From NCBI GenBank assembly GCA_016721565.1, contig JADKHW010000058.1:1-43569 (forward strand): DNA of 43,569 nt. Reading direction: 5' to 3'. This DNA is from a bacterium (GTDB lineage Bacteria; Electryoneota; RPQS01). Under the pieces are notes generated by a model, which did not search any database, was not told the origin of the DNA, and saw only the letters and a program-made list of their open reading frames with translations. Below are positions 30,386 through 38,940 of the stretch, one piece after another; within the stretch, counting starts at the first letter, position 1, and each line of letters opens with the position of its first letter. Made by a program: the position numbers and the translations under genes.

Positions 30386-31357
30386 ATGCGCCGCTTGAGT
30401 ATAGGTTTGATTGCGTTGATATTGCCGGTATTGACAGCAATGGGGTTTACGGTGTCGGGCAACGTCTCGGGAGCCTCGGGGTTTTCTCTGGTGTTTGTCT
30501 ATACCATCCCGACTGCGCTGGACACGTTTTATGTGACGATTGCCAACCCTTTCAACGGGAATTACTCGCAAGGTAATCTGGTCGAAGGAGGCTATACGTT
30601 CATGGCCTTCCAGGACTTAAACGTGAACCTTTTGCCGGATATTGACGATCCGCGTGGGTTTTACGGGGGAGACATTCCTACTGTCTTACAGGTGACTGAG
30701 GACGTTTCAGACATCGACATTGAGTTGGCGGCTCCGAATACGGGTGGGTTTACCGGGACTGTGACCTACGAGGGAACCGAAACCGGAACCACTCTCATCT
30801 TCGCCCACCGGACAAACACGTTTGAGGGCCTTCCGAGCGGGGCGAGTGTGCTGTTCAACAACACTGGAAACGGAGACTACACGGCCGTGGTTGACAGCTT
30901 CGGAACGTATTACGCCTACGCCTTCATGGACCTCAATACGAATTTCCAGTTTGACGAAGGCGAGCCGTATGACGTGTATGGGGATGACGCGGAACCTGAG
31001 CCGATTTCGATTGTGCAGGGAGAGCAATATCCCGACGGAATAGATTTTGAGCTGATTGCCACACCTAGCGCGACCCCTCCGGTGCGCGTGGCAACCGATT
31101 TTCGGTTAGGTCATGCTTATCCGAATCCGTTTAATGCCGCGACAACAATTCCGTTTTCGCTGGATCGACAGATGGAAATTGAGTTAACCGCGCATGATGT
31201 GCTGGGCCGGACGGTGGCGACATTGGCAAACGGCAGCTACCCTGCCGGTGAACATAGCGTGAAATTCGGCGACGGACAGCTTGCGAGCGGTGTCTATGTC
31301 ATTGAGTTGCGCGCGCACGGCGTGTCCACATGCACACCCGCCATTCTGCTCAAGTAG
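30386..31357 (+). CDS. T9SS-sorted protein with two EF-hand-like Asp/Asn-rich beta domains
   Basis: 323 aa. ATG 30386 has GGAGG five bases upstream; the ATG at 30323 lies before the inferred transcript start. The signal peptide is residues 1-21 (MRRLSIGLIALILPVLTAMG-FT). Two related ~105-residue beta domains follow. Each opens with a G-x-V-x-Y-type strand and ends with an Asp/Asn-rich loop, FQDLNVNLLPDIDDPRGFYG and FMDLNTNFQFDEGEPYDVYG, which look like calcium-binding loops. A sorting tail starts near 243 (YPNPFNAATTIPFSL, DVLGRTVATLANG, ASGVYVIEL, AILLK). Unrecognised beyond this; a surface or released binding module is likely. Its last codons overlap the next gene by 28 bases. Confidence 0.88.
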   Translation: MRRLSIGLIALILPVLTAMGFTVSGNVSGASGFSLVFVYTIPTALDTFYVTIANPFNGNYSQGNLVEGGYTFMAFQDLNVNLLPDIDDPRGFYGGDIPTVLQVTEDVSDIDIELAAPNTGGFTGTVTYEGTETGTTLIFAHRTNTFEGLPSGASVLFNNTGNGDYTAVVDSFGTYYAYAFMDLNTNFQFDEGEPYDVYGDDAEPEPISIVQGEQYPDGIDFELIATPSATPPVRVATDFRLGHAYPNPFNAATTIPFSLDRQMEIELTAHDVLGRTVATLANGSYPAGEHSVKFGDGQLASGVYVIELRAHGVSTCTPAILLK

Positions 31358-31710
31358 TTTGGCTGTTTGGGCTAATTTGTGCGGTGATTGGAGTGAAGAC
31401 TTCGGTCGCCCGCGCGGAAGCTCTCTTTGTTCGCGGAGCAGTTTCCGGTGAATGGGCCGCTCCGATTGATACGGTGGTGATTGACAGCTTTGCGTGGGTT
31501 GCGCAGGCTGAGACATTGAATATTGCGCCCGGAATGGTTGTGGCCTTCTCCGGGCGTTTTTCGTTAGTGGTGAATGGAACTCTGTTGGCGAATGGAACGA
31601 ATGAAGATTCGATCCGCGTGCAGCGAACTCCCTCATGCACCGGAAGGCCATTTGGGATTCAGATTCCGCAACGCAGCAACGGTTTCAAAACTGAATCACG
31701 TTTTATTTGA
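31330..31710 (+). CDS. Polymorphic beta-helix protein, N-terminal piece
   Basis: First piece of one large secreted protein spanning 31330-34973 (~1,200 aa). The ATG lies inside the end of the previous gene. A signal peptide is visible (VVWLFGLICAVIGVKTSVAR-AEA). The helix cap VSGEWAAPIDTVVIDSFAWV ... LVVNGTLLANGTNEDSI is the usual N-terminal cap of right-handed beta-helix proteins in FCB bacteria. The real frame ends near 31640, where IRVQRTPSCTGRPFG continues in the next frame as FRFRNAATVSKLNHVLFEDG. Confidence 0.78.
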   Translation: MHTRHSAQVVWLFGLICAVIGVKTSVARAEALFVRGAVSGEWAAPIDTVVIDSFAWVAQAETLNIAPGMVVAFSGRFSLVVNGTLLANGTNEDSIRVQRTPSCTGRPFGIQIPQRSNGFKTESRFI

Positions 31711-33055
31711 AGACGGTTTCGCCAATGTGGGTAATGAAGAGCGCTACGGTGGTGCTGTTGAGCTGTATCAGGCGGAAGTAGAAATTGACTCGTGCTCATT
31801 TCGCGGCAATCGTGCGCGCATTGACGGCGGAGCAATTTATTGCCGTGACGCAGCCACGCTGACCGTTCGGGATTGCGAATTTAGCGGGGACAGCACGCGC
31901 TTTGGTGGCGGTGGAGCGATTCTCGCCCGCACCAGCGGTAGTATAACTATCGAACGCTGCCGATTTGAAAATAACAAAGCTGCCACAAGCGGCGGCGCGG
32001 TGATGGTCGAAAGCGGTGTGACACCGAGGATTGAAAATTGCTATTTTGCGAATAACATAGCGCTTCAGCGCGGCGGTGCGGTGCAGTTGCGCTCGTCGCC
32101 TGTTGCTGGATACATGCGCGACTGTGTGATTGAAGCATGCACGGCGGATCTTGGCGGCGCCCTCTATTTGGACAACACACGCGCGACGATTGAAGCATGC
32201 TCACTCAGGTTATGCGATGCACGCGTGGGCGGCGGCATTGCAGCCCGCGGAAGCAACAACACCTCTCCGATTTTGCGGACGGTGATTAGCGGTAATTCGG
32301 CAATTGAAGACGGCGGCGGACTCTATTTTGTTGAGAGTGCGCGCTGTGTGGTCACAAATTCAATTGTAACTGACAACCGGGCTACGCGAGGCGGCGCGGT
32401 GTACGGAGCGGTTAGTTCTGCTCCGGTACTGCGGTTTGTGGCTATTGATGGGAATGCAGCAACAGAAGGATCGGCGATAAGTTTCAACGGCGCGGGAACG
32501 CTGACGAGTTCAATTGTGACAGGGGAAGATTCACTAATTTATTTTGCCGAACTTGCCACATCACAGATACGTTTTTCGGATATCTTTTCAATCGAAGGAA
32601 ATGAACTGACGGGATTTGTGCCTGACGGATTGCTCAGAGAAACGCGCTTGAATGTGGCTTTGGTGGAGTGCGATTCACTGCGGAATTTCTCGCGGAATCC
32701 CGAATTTGTGAATGCAGAACTTGGCGATTTTCGCTTGAGTGATAACAGTCCGTGTTTGTTTGGCGCGGACACGAGCAATTCGAACGGGAATGATTTTGCA
32801 GGGGAATTGCGCGTCGCTCCGGAAGGAAGCTGGCCGGATATGGGAGCATTTGAGAGTGACGCTCCTCTGCCGCTTGCTGGAAATTGCGGTTCGGCAAGTG
32901 GTGTTTGGTATCCGGGAGATTACATTATTCCGTGTTCATTGCGCGTTGAATGGCAAGATACGCTAATCATCATGGCGGGATCGAAATTATTGTTTGCACC
33001 CGGTGCGGGCCTATATGTTCGAGGGAACGTTGCTGGCGCTTGGAACCGAACGTGA
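31574..33055 (+). CDS. Polymorphic beta-helix protein, first helix domain
   Basis: The real sequence begins near 31640. About ten coils of a right-handed parallel beta-helix are visible, carrying chlamydial Pmp-type motifs. GGA(I/V/L) turns alternate with C-x-F/N strands: SCSFRGNRARIDGGAIY, RDCEFSGDSTRFGGGGAIL, ERCRFENNKAATSGGAVM, ENCYFANNIALQRGGAVQL, DNRATRGGAVYG. Then come the closing NPEFVNAELGDFRLSDNSPC and MGAFESDAP motifs that end such helices. A second cap begins at WYPGDYIIPCSLRVEWQDTL. The frame is lost near 33020, where RGNVAGAWNRT should read RGTLLALGTERD. Such proteins are adhesins or autotransporter-like passengers; here export is through T9SS. Confidence 0.85.
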   Translation: MELCWRMERMKIRSACSELPHAPEGHLGFRFRNAATVSKLNHVLFEDGFANVGNEERYGGAVELYQAEVEIDSCSFRGNRARIDGGAIYCRDAATLTVRDCEFSGDSTRFGGGGAILARTSGSITIERCRFENNKAATSGGAVMVESGVTPRIENCYFANNIALQRGGAVQLRSSPVAGYMRDCVIEACTADLGGALYLDNTRATIEACSLRLCDARVGGGIAARGSNNTSPILRTVISGNSAIEDGGGLYFVESARCVVTNSIVTDNRATRGGAVYGAVSSAPVLRFVAIDGNAATEGSAISFNGAGTLTSSIVTGEDSLIYFAELATSQIRFSDIFSIEGNELTGFVPDGLLRETRLNVALVECDSLRNFSRNPEFVNAELGDFRLSDNSPCLFGADTSNSNGNDFAGELRVAPEGSWPDMGAFESDAPLPLAGNCGSASGVWYPGDYIIPCSLRVEWQDTLIIMAGSKLLFAPGAGLYVRGNVAGAWNRT

Positions 33056-33536
33056 TTCAATAATCTTTGACCGCTATTTTGAATTACCGGACTCTACTTG
33101 GGGCGGGATACCTTTTGAGAGATCATCTGGTTCGAGGTTTGAGTATAGTGCGATCCGGAGAGTTGTGGGAACATCTGCGGTAAACATAGAAAATGCGCGA
33201 TCCGGTATTTGAACATTGCACATTTTCCTCGAATTTAATCCGGATGGTCCGGGCGCGCTGAACACAAGATTTCATGGTTATGCAGAAATCCAAGCTTGCA
33301 GTTTTCAGGAAACACCGCGGCATCGGCGCGCGCTGTGCCATTTAACGGAACGAGCGCGAATCACAAGATTGCGCTTTGAAAATAACGTTGCATCGCCTGA
33401 ATGGTCATGGGACTGGGTGGCGCAATTTCGCGAATTGCCGAGACTATCTAACGGTGCAGATTCAAGCGGGATACAGCATACGCAGGTGGCGCTCTTTTCA
33501 GTCGGCAATATGGAAATAACTGGATTGCGTGATTGA
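32994..33536 (+). CDS. Polymorphic beta-helix protein, second cap and early coils
   Basis: This frame reads LLALGTERDSIIFDRYFELP and DSTWGGIPFERSSGSRFEYS, which parallels the first cap (LLANGTNEDSIRV). A TGA at 33210-33212 interrupts it. A neighbouring frame at that point gives DPVFEHCTFSSN, so two further indels are likely here. From 33216 the frame resumes with GYAEIQACSFQE and RLRFENNVASP. Between 33537 and 33795 the reading changes frame several times, and fragments YGGGAIFC, FRNNYAKEVGGAVGT and LMGGAISLS show that the helix continues. Confidence 0.6.
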
Positions 33537-33794
33537 TTCATGCCCTGCGAACTATGGCGGCGGAGCAATTTTCTGCCGACAAATTTGACAACAGTCAGTG
33601 AACGCAATTCCGCAACAACTATGCAAAAGAAGTCGGCGGCGCGGTTGGCACCCTGCGGGAAGCATTCGTGATCATGGCAATACGTACATTGGGAACACCC
33701 GCCTTGATGGGCGGTGCAATATCGCTAAGCAGAGGAACCTGCTGGCGATTCGGCACTGTTCAACAACAACTTTGCCGACAGCGCGGGCGGGGCA

Positions 33795-34973
33795 ATGTGG
33801 CTCGACAATCTCGTTACAGGCACATTTAACTTTTGCACATTAACTCGCAATCATGCTCTTGACGGCGGCGCAATTTATTCAGACAGCGCAGAGATTCAAC
33901 TTGAGTATTGTCTGCTCGACAGCAACTATGCAGCGCGCAACGGCGGCGGAATCTTCCTTGATGAAGGTACTTCCGTGATTCGTAAATCAACTCTCGTAAA
34001 TCATCACACAGGAAGCTCCGGCGCAGTGATGTTTGCGACTGAAAATTCCATAGTAGGAGCAAATTCCAGTCTGTTTGCAGATAACGGCAACCTGCCGATA
34101 CGAGTTGCCGATCCGCTTGACCGTGAGTTCTATTTCTGCTTGAGTGATGAGCCGATTGCGATGCCGTGGGAGCCGAATGGTTTACCTCCGGCGGTGAATT
34201 TTAACGGGGATTCATGTGACAGTCGGATGAATTTGATCATGGAGCCGGGTTTTGTAAACGCCGCAGGACGCGACTACCATCTTCTTTCAACTTCACATGC
34301 ATTGCACGCGGCGGACTCACTCTTACCATTGGATGCAGACGGCACACGCGCGGATATCGGGTTGTTTTCAGGTGTGCGGCCCTATCATGTTCCGCAACCG
34401 TTTAACTTGGCCTATCCCGAACGAAACGCAAGTTATCATCCGGGTGATTCGATTGTGTTTGTGTGGAACGAAGCCATTGATTACGATCCCGGCGACACCG
34501 TGACCTACAGCATGTGGCTTGTCGGCGCAGGAATCGACACGACGATTCATACAGGGACATTACGCTCGGCGACCGTGCGGTTGTTTAACGGCGAATATCA
34601 ATGGTGGGTGATAGCCGTTTCACAGAGACCGGAGACGCCGCGCGAGAGTTTTGAACGGCGAAGATTTGTGGTCTCCGATCCGGCGTTAAATGCAAATTCG
34701 GGTATGATTCCGCTGGAGTTTGGAGTCAAGCTGACCGGCCCGAATCCGTTCAACAACAGCACTCAGCTTGAACTCGCGCTCCCCCACTCTGCTGATGTCT
34801 CGATTGTGATCCATGACGTGTTGGGCCGCGAAACAATGCGCCTTCAACAAAGCTATGCTGCGGGAGTTCATACAATTGGTGTGGACGGTAGCACGCTTGC
34901 CTCGGGAGTGTATTGGGTTACGGTGCGCGCAGGTGAGGAATTGGGTCGGGTGAAAGTAATGCTGCTGAAATAG
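33795..34973 (+). CDS. Polymorphic beta-helix protein, C-terminal piece with sorting tail
   Basis: The last coils of the second helix (FCTLTRNHALDGGAIYSDSA, EYCLLDSNYAARNGGGIF) are followed by the closing MEPGFVNAAGRDYHLLSTSH and ADIGLFSG motifs. A fibronectin-III-like domain follows (FNLAYPERNASYHPGDSIVF ... YQWWVIAV). The T9SS tail ends it: LTGPNPFNNSTQLEL, HDVLGRETMRLQQ, LASGVYWVTVRAG, VKVMLLK. The PNPFN turn is shortened but recognisable. The frame can be traced upstream of 33795 only through indels. Confidence 0.85.
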   Translation: MWLDNLVTGTFNFCTLTRNHALDGGAIYSDSAEIQLEYCLLDSNYAARNGGGIFLDEGTSVIRKSTLVNHHTGSSGAVMFATENSIVGANSSLFADNGNLPIRVADPLDREFYFCLSDEPIAMPWEPNGLPPAVNFNGDSCDSRMNLIMEPGFVNAAGRDYHLLSTSHALHAADSLLPLDADGTRADIGLFSGVRPYHVPQPFNLAYPERNASYHPGDSIVFVWNEAIDYDPGDTVTYSMWLVGAGIDTTIHTGTLRSATVRLFNGEYQWWVIAVSQRPETPRESFERRRFVVSDPALNANSGMIPLEFGVKLTGPNPFNNSTQLELALPHSADVSIVIHDVLGRETMRLQQSYAAGVHTIGVDGSTLASGVYWVTVRAGEELGRVKVMLLK

Positions 34974-34985
34974 AAAGCCTACCGA

Positions 34986-35339
34986 ATGTCATTACATAAA
35001 AAGATATTGTTGGGTCTGTTGCTTGGTATCGCGGGCGGACTGCTCGCGAATTTGTTGTTTGCGGGACAGCCGTGGCTGGATGGATTGATACGTTATGTGC
35101 TTTCGCCGATTGGTCAGGTCTTCCTGCGGCTGATTTTCATGACCGTGATCCCGCTGATATTTTGCGCACTGGCTTTGGGTGTGGCCGAGCTTGGTGACGC
35201 CAAGGCTCTCGGCAGAATCGGTCTTAGAACATTTGCATTCACTGTTGTCGCTACTTCAATTTCTGTTCTAATTGGCATCACGGCTGCCAATTGGGTGAAG
35301 CCGGTGCGGGACTCGATCCGGCGGCGCGCGAATCATTGA
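34986..35339 (+). CDS. Glutamate/dicarboxylate:cation symporter (DAACS), N-terminal piece
   Basis: First piece of a GltP/DctA-like secondary transporter spanning 34986-36275 (~430 aa joined). Residues 1-105 cover TM1-TM3: LLLGIAGGLLANLLF, then FLRLIFMTVIPLIFCALALG, the conserved 'LKMI..PLIF..L' block of the family. The frame is lost near 35300 after ITAANWVKP, where a missing base leads to RDSIRRRANH and a false stop. The ATG is 12 bases after the previous stop. Confidence 0.85.
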   Translation: MSLHKKILLGLLLGIAGGLLANLLFAGQPWLDGLIRYVLSPIGQVFLRLIFMTVIPLIFCALALGVAELGDAKALGRIGLRTFAFTVVATSISVLIGITAANWVKPVRDSIRRRANH

Positions 35340-36223
35340 TGCAAGCCATGACGGGCAAAACGGTCAGTTCGGCAGTCGAAAACGCGGGCAAGACCAAAGA
35401 TTGGGTGCAAACGCTACTCGATATCATTCCGCGCAATCCGTTTGCCGATGCGGCCTTAGCTTTTGAAGACGGCTATCACGGCGGCGGCATTCTGGCGCTA
35501 ATGTTCTTCGCGTTGTTTGTGGGAGTTGCGCTGGCACTTGTAAGATCGGAGCGCACGCGCGTGTTCGAAGAATGGCTCGCGGGATTCTACGAAGTTGTGA
35601 TGAAGATGATTTCGATTGCCATGAAGCTCGCACCGTATGGCGTTGCCGCTTTGGTGTTCAGTGTTGTGGCCAAGCTCGGCGTCGATGTCGTATTCATTCT
35701 CGGGAAGTTCGTGCTCGTAGTGTTAAGCGTACTCGCGCTGCAAATGTTCGGAGTTTACGGGTTCATTTTACGAGTATTTGTCAAGGTGAATCCGTGGAAA
35801 TTCTTTCACCGAATGCGCGACGTGATTTTGACGGCATTTTCAACAAGCTCTTCCAATGTGACGCTGCCAACCGCTCTACGAGTTGCCGAAGAAGAATTGA
35901 AATTACCGCCGAAGATTTCACGGTTTGTGCTGACTTTGGGCGCCACGGCAAATCAAAATGGCACGGCGTTGTACGAGGGAATTGTGGTGCTGTTTTTAGC
36001 ACAATTTTTCGGAATTGAATTGTCAATTGGACAGCAGGCAACTGTGGTGTTTGCGGCAGTTGTCGCGGGAATTGGAACAGCGGGTGTGCCCGGAGGATCG
36101 TTGCCGGTGATTGTCTTGATTTTGCAATCGGTCGGCGTGCCGGGTGAAGGAATCGGAATTATTCTCGGTGTCGATCGCATTTTGGATATGTCGCGAACTG
36201 TGATCAACGTCACGGGGATATGA
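35291..36223 (+). CDS. Glutamate/dicarboxylate:cation symporter (DAACS), main piece
   Basis: This piece continues with GAGLDPAARESLMQ, PRNPFADAALAFEDG, TM4-TM6, the serine-rich hairpin HP1 (TAFSTSSSNVTLPTALRV), TM7 with TANQNGTALYEG, HP2 (GIGTAGVPGGSLPVIVLIL) and TM8 (GVDRILDMSRTVINVTG). The TM8 Asp, Asp, Arg and Asn positions are kept. In TM7 the usual NMDGT reads NQNGT, so the aspartate that helps bind Na+ (Asp312 of GltPh) is Asn at 35957-35959. Stop TGA 36221-36223 is probably false: with one base added the TM8 'NVTGD' continues to MTCAA, and a further shift gives SSAEGHVVMKD ending at TAG 36273-36275. Confidence 0.88.
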   Translation: MGEAGAGLDPAARESLMQAMTGKTVSSAVENAGKTKDWVQTLLDIIPRNPFADAALAFEDGYHGGGILALMFFALFVGVALALVRSERTRVFEEWLAGFYEVVMKMISIAMKLAPYGVAALVFSVVAKLGVDVVFILGKFVLVVLSVLALQMFGVYGFILRVFVKVNPWKFFHRMRDVILTAFSTSSSNVTLPTALRVAEEELKLPPKISRFVLTLGATANQNGTALYEGIVVLFLAQFFGIELSIGQQATVVFAAVVAGIGTAGVPGGSLPVIVLILQSVGVPGEGIGIILGVDRILDMSRTVINVTGI

Positions 36224-36304
36224 CCTGCGCAGCGTATGTTCCAGCGCTGAGGGGCACGTAGTGATGAAAGATTAGGTTCAGGAGTTTTTGAATATATTCT
36301 GGAC

Positions 36305-36335
36305 AGGCTCCTCGATAATTCGGGGAGCCTTTTTT
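36305..36335 (+). terminator. Rho-independent terminator after the symporter gene
   Basis: AGGCTCCTCG (36305-36314), loop ATAATT, CGGGGAGCCT (36321-36330) with one G-U pair, then TTTTT. It lies 30 bases after the corrected symporter stop. Confidence 0.85.
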
Positions 36336-36421
36336 GCCCTCTCATTTATTCACATGGTGTACAAAGTCCCGTAATTCCAGTCGGGTCAGCACAGCAAGTG
36401 CTATAGAATTCAAGAGGTTTG

Positions 36422-36449
36422 TTGACATTCAAGATTTTCGATATATTTT
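36422..36449 (+). promoter_or_regulatory. Promoter of the putative secreted peptidase gene
   Basis: Consensus TTGACA at 36422-36427, 16 bases, then TATTTT at 36444-36449 (overlapping TATATT at 36442). The leader would be ~73 bases. Confidence 0.45.
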
Positions 36450-36528
36450 TCGATTGTTCCGATTTTGCTTGCAATTCACCACAAGTGCCGCTATTTTTTC
36501 ACAAACTTCACAAATGGGGAGAGTGGCC

Positions 36529-37455
36529 ATGAAAACTCGGATAATTTTGGTGGGAGTCCTGCTGTTGTTGCTGGGACGCGGGTTAGGGGCAAAGGCTGAG
36601 CAGACTGAACTGTCAACTGTGATGCAGATAAAGGCACTGCAAGTTGAGCTTTTAACAACCCAAGACACAGCACAGCAGATTGCGATCATAGCTCAAATGC
36701 GCGCGCTCTTGCCGAACGATGTCACGCGAGAACCTACTCACAGTTTGGATCAAGGTGGTGAGACATGTTTTGACGCCACATTGCTCAACGGCCCGCTTCC
36801 TTTTTTTGTTTCAGGCACAACGATTGGCTACACAAGTGACTATTCTGCATTGGGGCTGGGGCCGCTAACTCCGCCGTGCTGGGATGGGTATTACAATGAA
36901 ACCCTAACCGGCACTGGTCCCGATGTTGTGTATCAGTTTTTTCCGCCCGTATCCGCATTGTACCGGATTTCGCTTTGCAATTCCGACTTTGATACTGGAC
37001 TGCTGATTTACAATGCGAATTGCCCGCCGTCCAACCCGGGTGATTACATTTGCGGCAATGACGATTTTTGCGGCGTCACGACCTTCCAATCTGAGATTTC
37101 GGCTCTTGCACTCTCTCCCTCGCAACCGATCTATATCGTAGTCGACGGCTGGGATGGCGCTTCAGGAAATTATAACTTAGAAATTGCCTTTGCAGAAACC
37201 GGCGGCCCGGCCAATGACAATTGTTTCGGCGCGCAGTTCGTCGAGCCGTTCTCGCCTGTTACAGGCAACACGTCAACCGCCACGCCGGATGCCGTACCTG
37301 ATTGCGGAACCTCAATCACAGCTCCAGGTGTTTGGTACTTAACCATCGGCACCGGAAATACGATGACCGCGCATACGTGCTTCGGTGCAAGTTACGACAC
37401 AAAAATCAACATCTACACAGGCGATTGCGGCTCCGATTTGTGTCACGGGCAATGA
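36529..37455 (+). CDS. Secreted protein with probable clan CD peptidase, N-terminal PPC-like domains
   Basis: First piece of a ~1,045-aa protein spanning 36529-39663. ATG 36529 starts a signal peptide (MKTRIILVGVLLLLLGRGLG-AKA) and is preceded by GGAG; the ATG at 36334 lies before the likely promoter. Two pre-peptidase C-terminal (PPC)-like beta domains can be seen. The first contains GPDVVYQFFPPVSALYRISL, FDTGLLIYNANCP and YICGNDDFCG. The second opens GVWYLTIGTGNTMTAHTC and continues YDTKINIYTGDCG. Paired cysteines suggest disulfides. Frame is lost near 37440 (GSDLCHGQ should continue as PICVTGNDDACG). PPC domains usually flank secreted peptidases, which fits the next piece. Confidence 0.8.
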   Translation: MKTRIILVGVLLLLLGRGLGAKAEQTELSTVMQIKALQVELLTTQDTAQQIAIIAQMRALLPNDVTREPTHSLDQGGETCFDATLLNGPLPFFVSGTTIGYTSDYSALGLGPLTPPCWDGYYNETLTGTGPDVVYQFFPPVSALYRISLCNSDFDTGLLIYNANCPPSNPGDYICGNDDFCGVTTFQSEISALALSPSQPIYIVVDGWDGASGNYNLEIAFAETGGPANDNCFGAQFVEPFSPVTGNTSTATPDAVPDCGTSITAPGVWYLTIGTGNTMTAHTCFGASYDTKINIYTGDCGSDLCHGQ

Positions 37456-38185
37456 CGACGCATGCGGACTCCAAAGTTCTGTTTCATGGTGCAGCGTGGT
37501 TGGACAGGTTTACTTCATTTTAGTTCAGGGCTTCGCCGGGCAAACAGGAAGTTTCACTTTCGTAGTTGAAGACGACGGCGTATCTTGCTCGGGAACAGGA
37601 CATGTGTACACAATCCCTGAACTCTATGAGAACCTTCCGTCTTTAGTTGGAACCGATGTGCAGGTTGAGTGCTACGCAATCGACGGATCGCAAAATAATT
37701 GTGACACATGTCGCTTTGCGATTCTGTTATCAGGCGGCGTAGATTCAACAAATAACCGTTCGGACTACTGGGACGATTTGACGGATTTCTATTGCTATAA
37801 GCGTTCCCACAATTGGTGTGAAGCGAATACAAAAGTGTTCTATTTCAAGGGCAATCGTCCAACCGCGCCATTTAATTCACGCGGAACAGCGATTCCTGCG
37901 GCGGCAGTTGACTCGGCGACTCAGGCAAAAATTCAAGCACAGATCAACGCCATCTCATCAAAGATTAAAGCTTGCAAAGCCGCAGGCAAGACATCGAGAT
38001 TTGAAATGGTGGTTTCCAATCACGGACAACAGCGCGTCAACAACGCCAATCCGGGTGGAATCAACATGCTTGGCAACGATCTCATCACGCCCACCGAGTT
38101 GACAGCCATGATGCAGACGCTGGTTGACTCTGGTTTGACAAAATGGATGTTGAGTTCGGCCAGTGTTTTGGTGGACAGATGGTAG
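37385..38185 (+). CDS. Secreted protein with probable clan CD peptidase, catalytic His part
   Basis: The real sequence starts near 37440 with PICVTGNDDACG, SVVGQVYFILVQGFAGQTGS and ends near 38145. After the second PPC-like domain comes an alpha/beta region: YTIPELYENLPSLVGTDVQV, RFAILLSGGVDSTNNRSDYW, then TKVFYFKGN. A strand ends in His-Gly, RFEMVVSNHGQQRV (His codon 38021-38023), matching the caspase/legumain clan CD pattern of a hydrophobic strand followed by HG. MLGNDLITPTELTAMMQTLV follows. The frame breaks at CAAAATGG near 38143, where one A is probably missing. Confidence 0.75.
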   Translation: MQVTTQKSTSTQAIAAPICVTGNDDACGLQSSVSWCSVVGQVYFILVQGFAGQTGSFTFVVEDDGVSCSGTGHVYTIPELYENLPSLVGTDVQVECYAIDGSQNNCDTCRFAILLSGGVDSTNNRSDYWDDLTDFYCYKRSHNWCEANTKVFYFKGNRPTAPFNSRGTAIPAAAVDSATQAKIQAQINAISSKIKACKAAGKTSRFEMVVSNHGQQRVNNANPGGINMLGNDLITPTELTAMMQTLVDSGLTKWMLSSASVLVDRW

Positions 38186-38940
38186 ATTCACTGCGCGCCA
38201 ACCTCGTGGCAAAGGGCTGCGACATTACAGCTTCCTCTGCGACAGACGATGCACATTCGACCTACAGCACAGGCGGTAACGGTGGATATAACAACTGGTT
38301 GAACCCGAAAGTCTGCGCTTTGCAATCAGGGAAATCGTTGCAAGAAGCGATTCTCGAAGCGAACAAAGCGTATGACTCTTTCATCCGCGCTGATTCAACA
38401 TTTGCGACGGCGGTGATTCCAGCCTTGAGGTCGCGGATGACGCACGCTGACTCCGTGACAGCCCAAGCATGGGAGGATTGGTTGAACGGTGCCAGCACTG
38501 CTCCGGCAAAAGCCCAATATTGGCGAAATTTCTCGCTCAAGAAACGCTGTCAAGCCGACACAATCGTCGTTCAGCCCGGAGCAAGACTCGAAATTACCTA
38601 CACTGGCCCCACCTCAAGTTGTGGCAACAGCGAAGTGATGTGCCGTGACACGTTGGGGAATTGGGTCAGAGTCTCACATTGGAACTGGAATGTTCCCGGC
38701 TCGGCGGGTTACGTCAACGGGCAAAACGTCAGACGTGTTGATGCAGGACCGGGACACTCTGGAGTGTATGTTCTGCACAGTTTGAGCGATTCCTTCAATG
38801 TCTCGGTAAAAGCAATTAATCCGCCCTTACCCGCATTACTGGAAATTAGTCCGTCTAACCCACAGGATTATGCGGGATTCGGTGTGGGTTGGCAATCGGG
38901 TACTTCAGAAGAATTTGGCTCACATGCAGGCGGGTCTTAG
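38143..38940 (+). CDS. Secreted protein with probable clan CD peptidase, catalytic Cys part
   Basis: This piece continues KMDVEFGQCFGGQMVDSL, where Cys (codon 38164-38166) follows a beta strand, about 48 residues after the His. That is the clan CD catalytic pair and spacing. Next is CDITASSATDDAHSTYSTGG, like the 'tAS..de.s...GG' strand-loop of this clan. A beta-rich C-terminal region follows (VVQPGARLEITYTGP, GHSGVYVLHSLSDSFNVSV). TAG at 38938-38940 stops the frame, yet the same frame continues sensibly on the other side. The peptidase would act outside the cell or at the surface. It could instead be a pseudo-enzyme; I have not confirmed the family by search. Confidence 0.75.
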   Translation: MDVEFGQCFGGQMVDSLRANLVAKGCDITASSATDDAHSTYSTGGNGGYNNWLNPKVCALQSGKSLQEAILEANKAYDSFIRADSTFATAVIPALRSRMTHADSVTAQAWEDWLNGASTAPAKAQYWRNFSLKKRCQADTIVVQPGARLEITYTGPTSSCGNSEVMCRDTLGNWVRVSHWNWNVPGSAGYVNGQNVRRVDAGPGHSGVYVLHSLSDSFNVSVKAINPPLPALLEISPSNPQDYAGFGVGWQSGTSEEFGSHAGGS

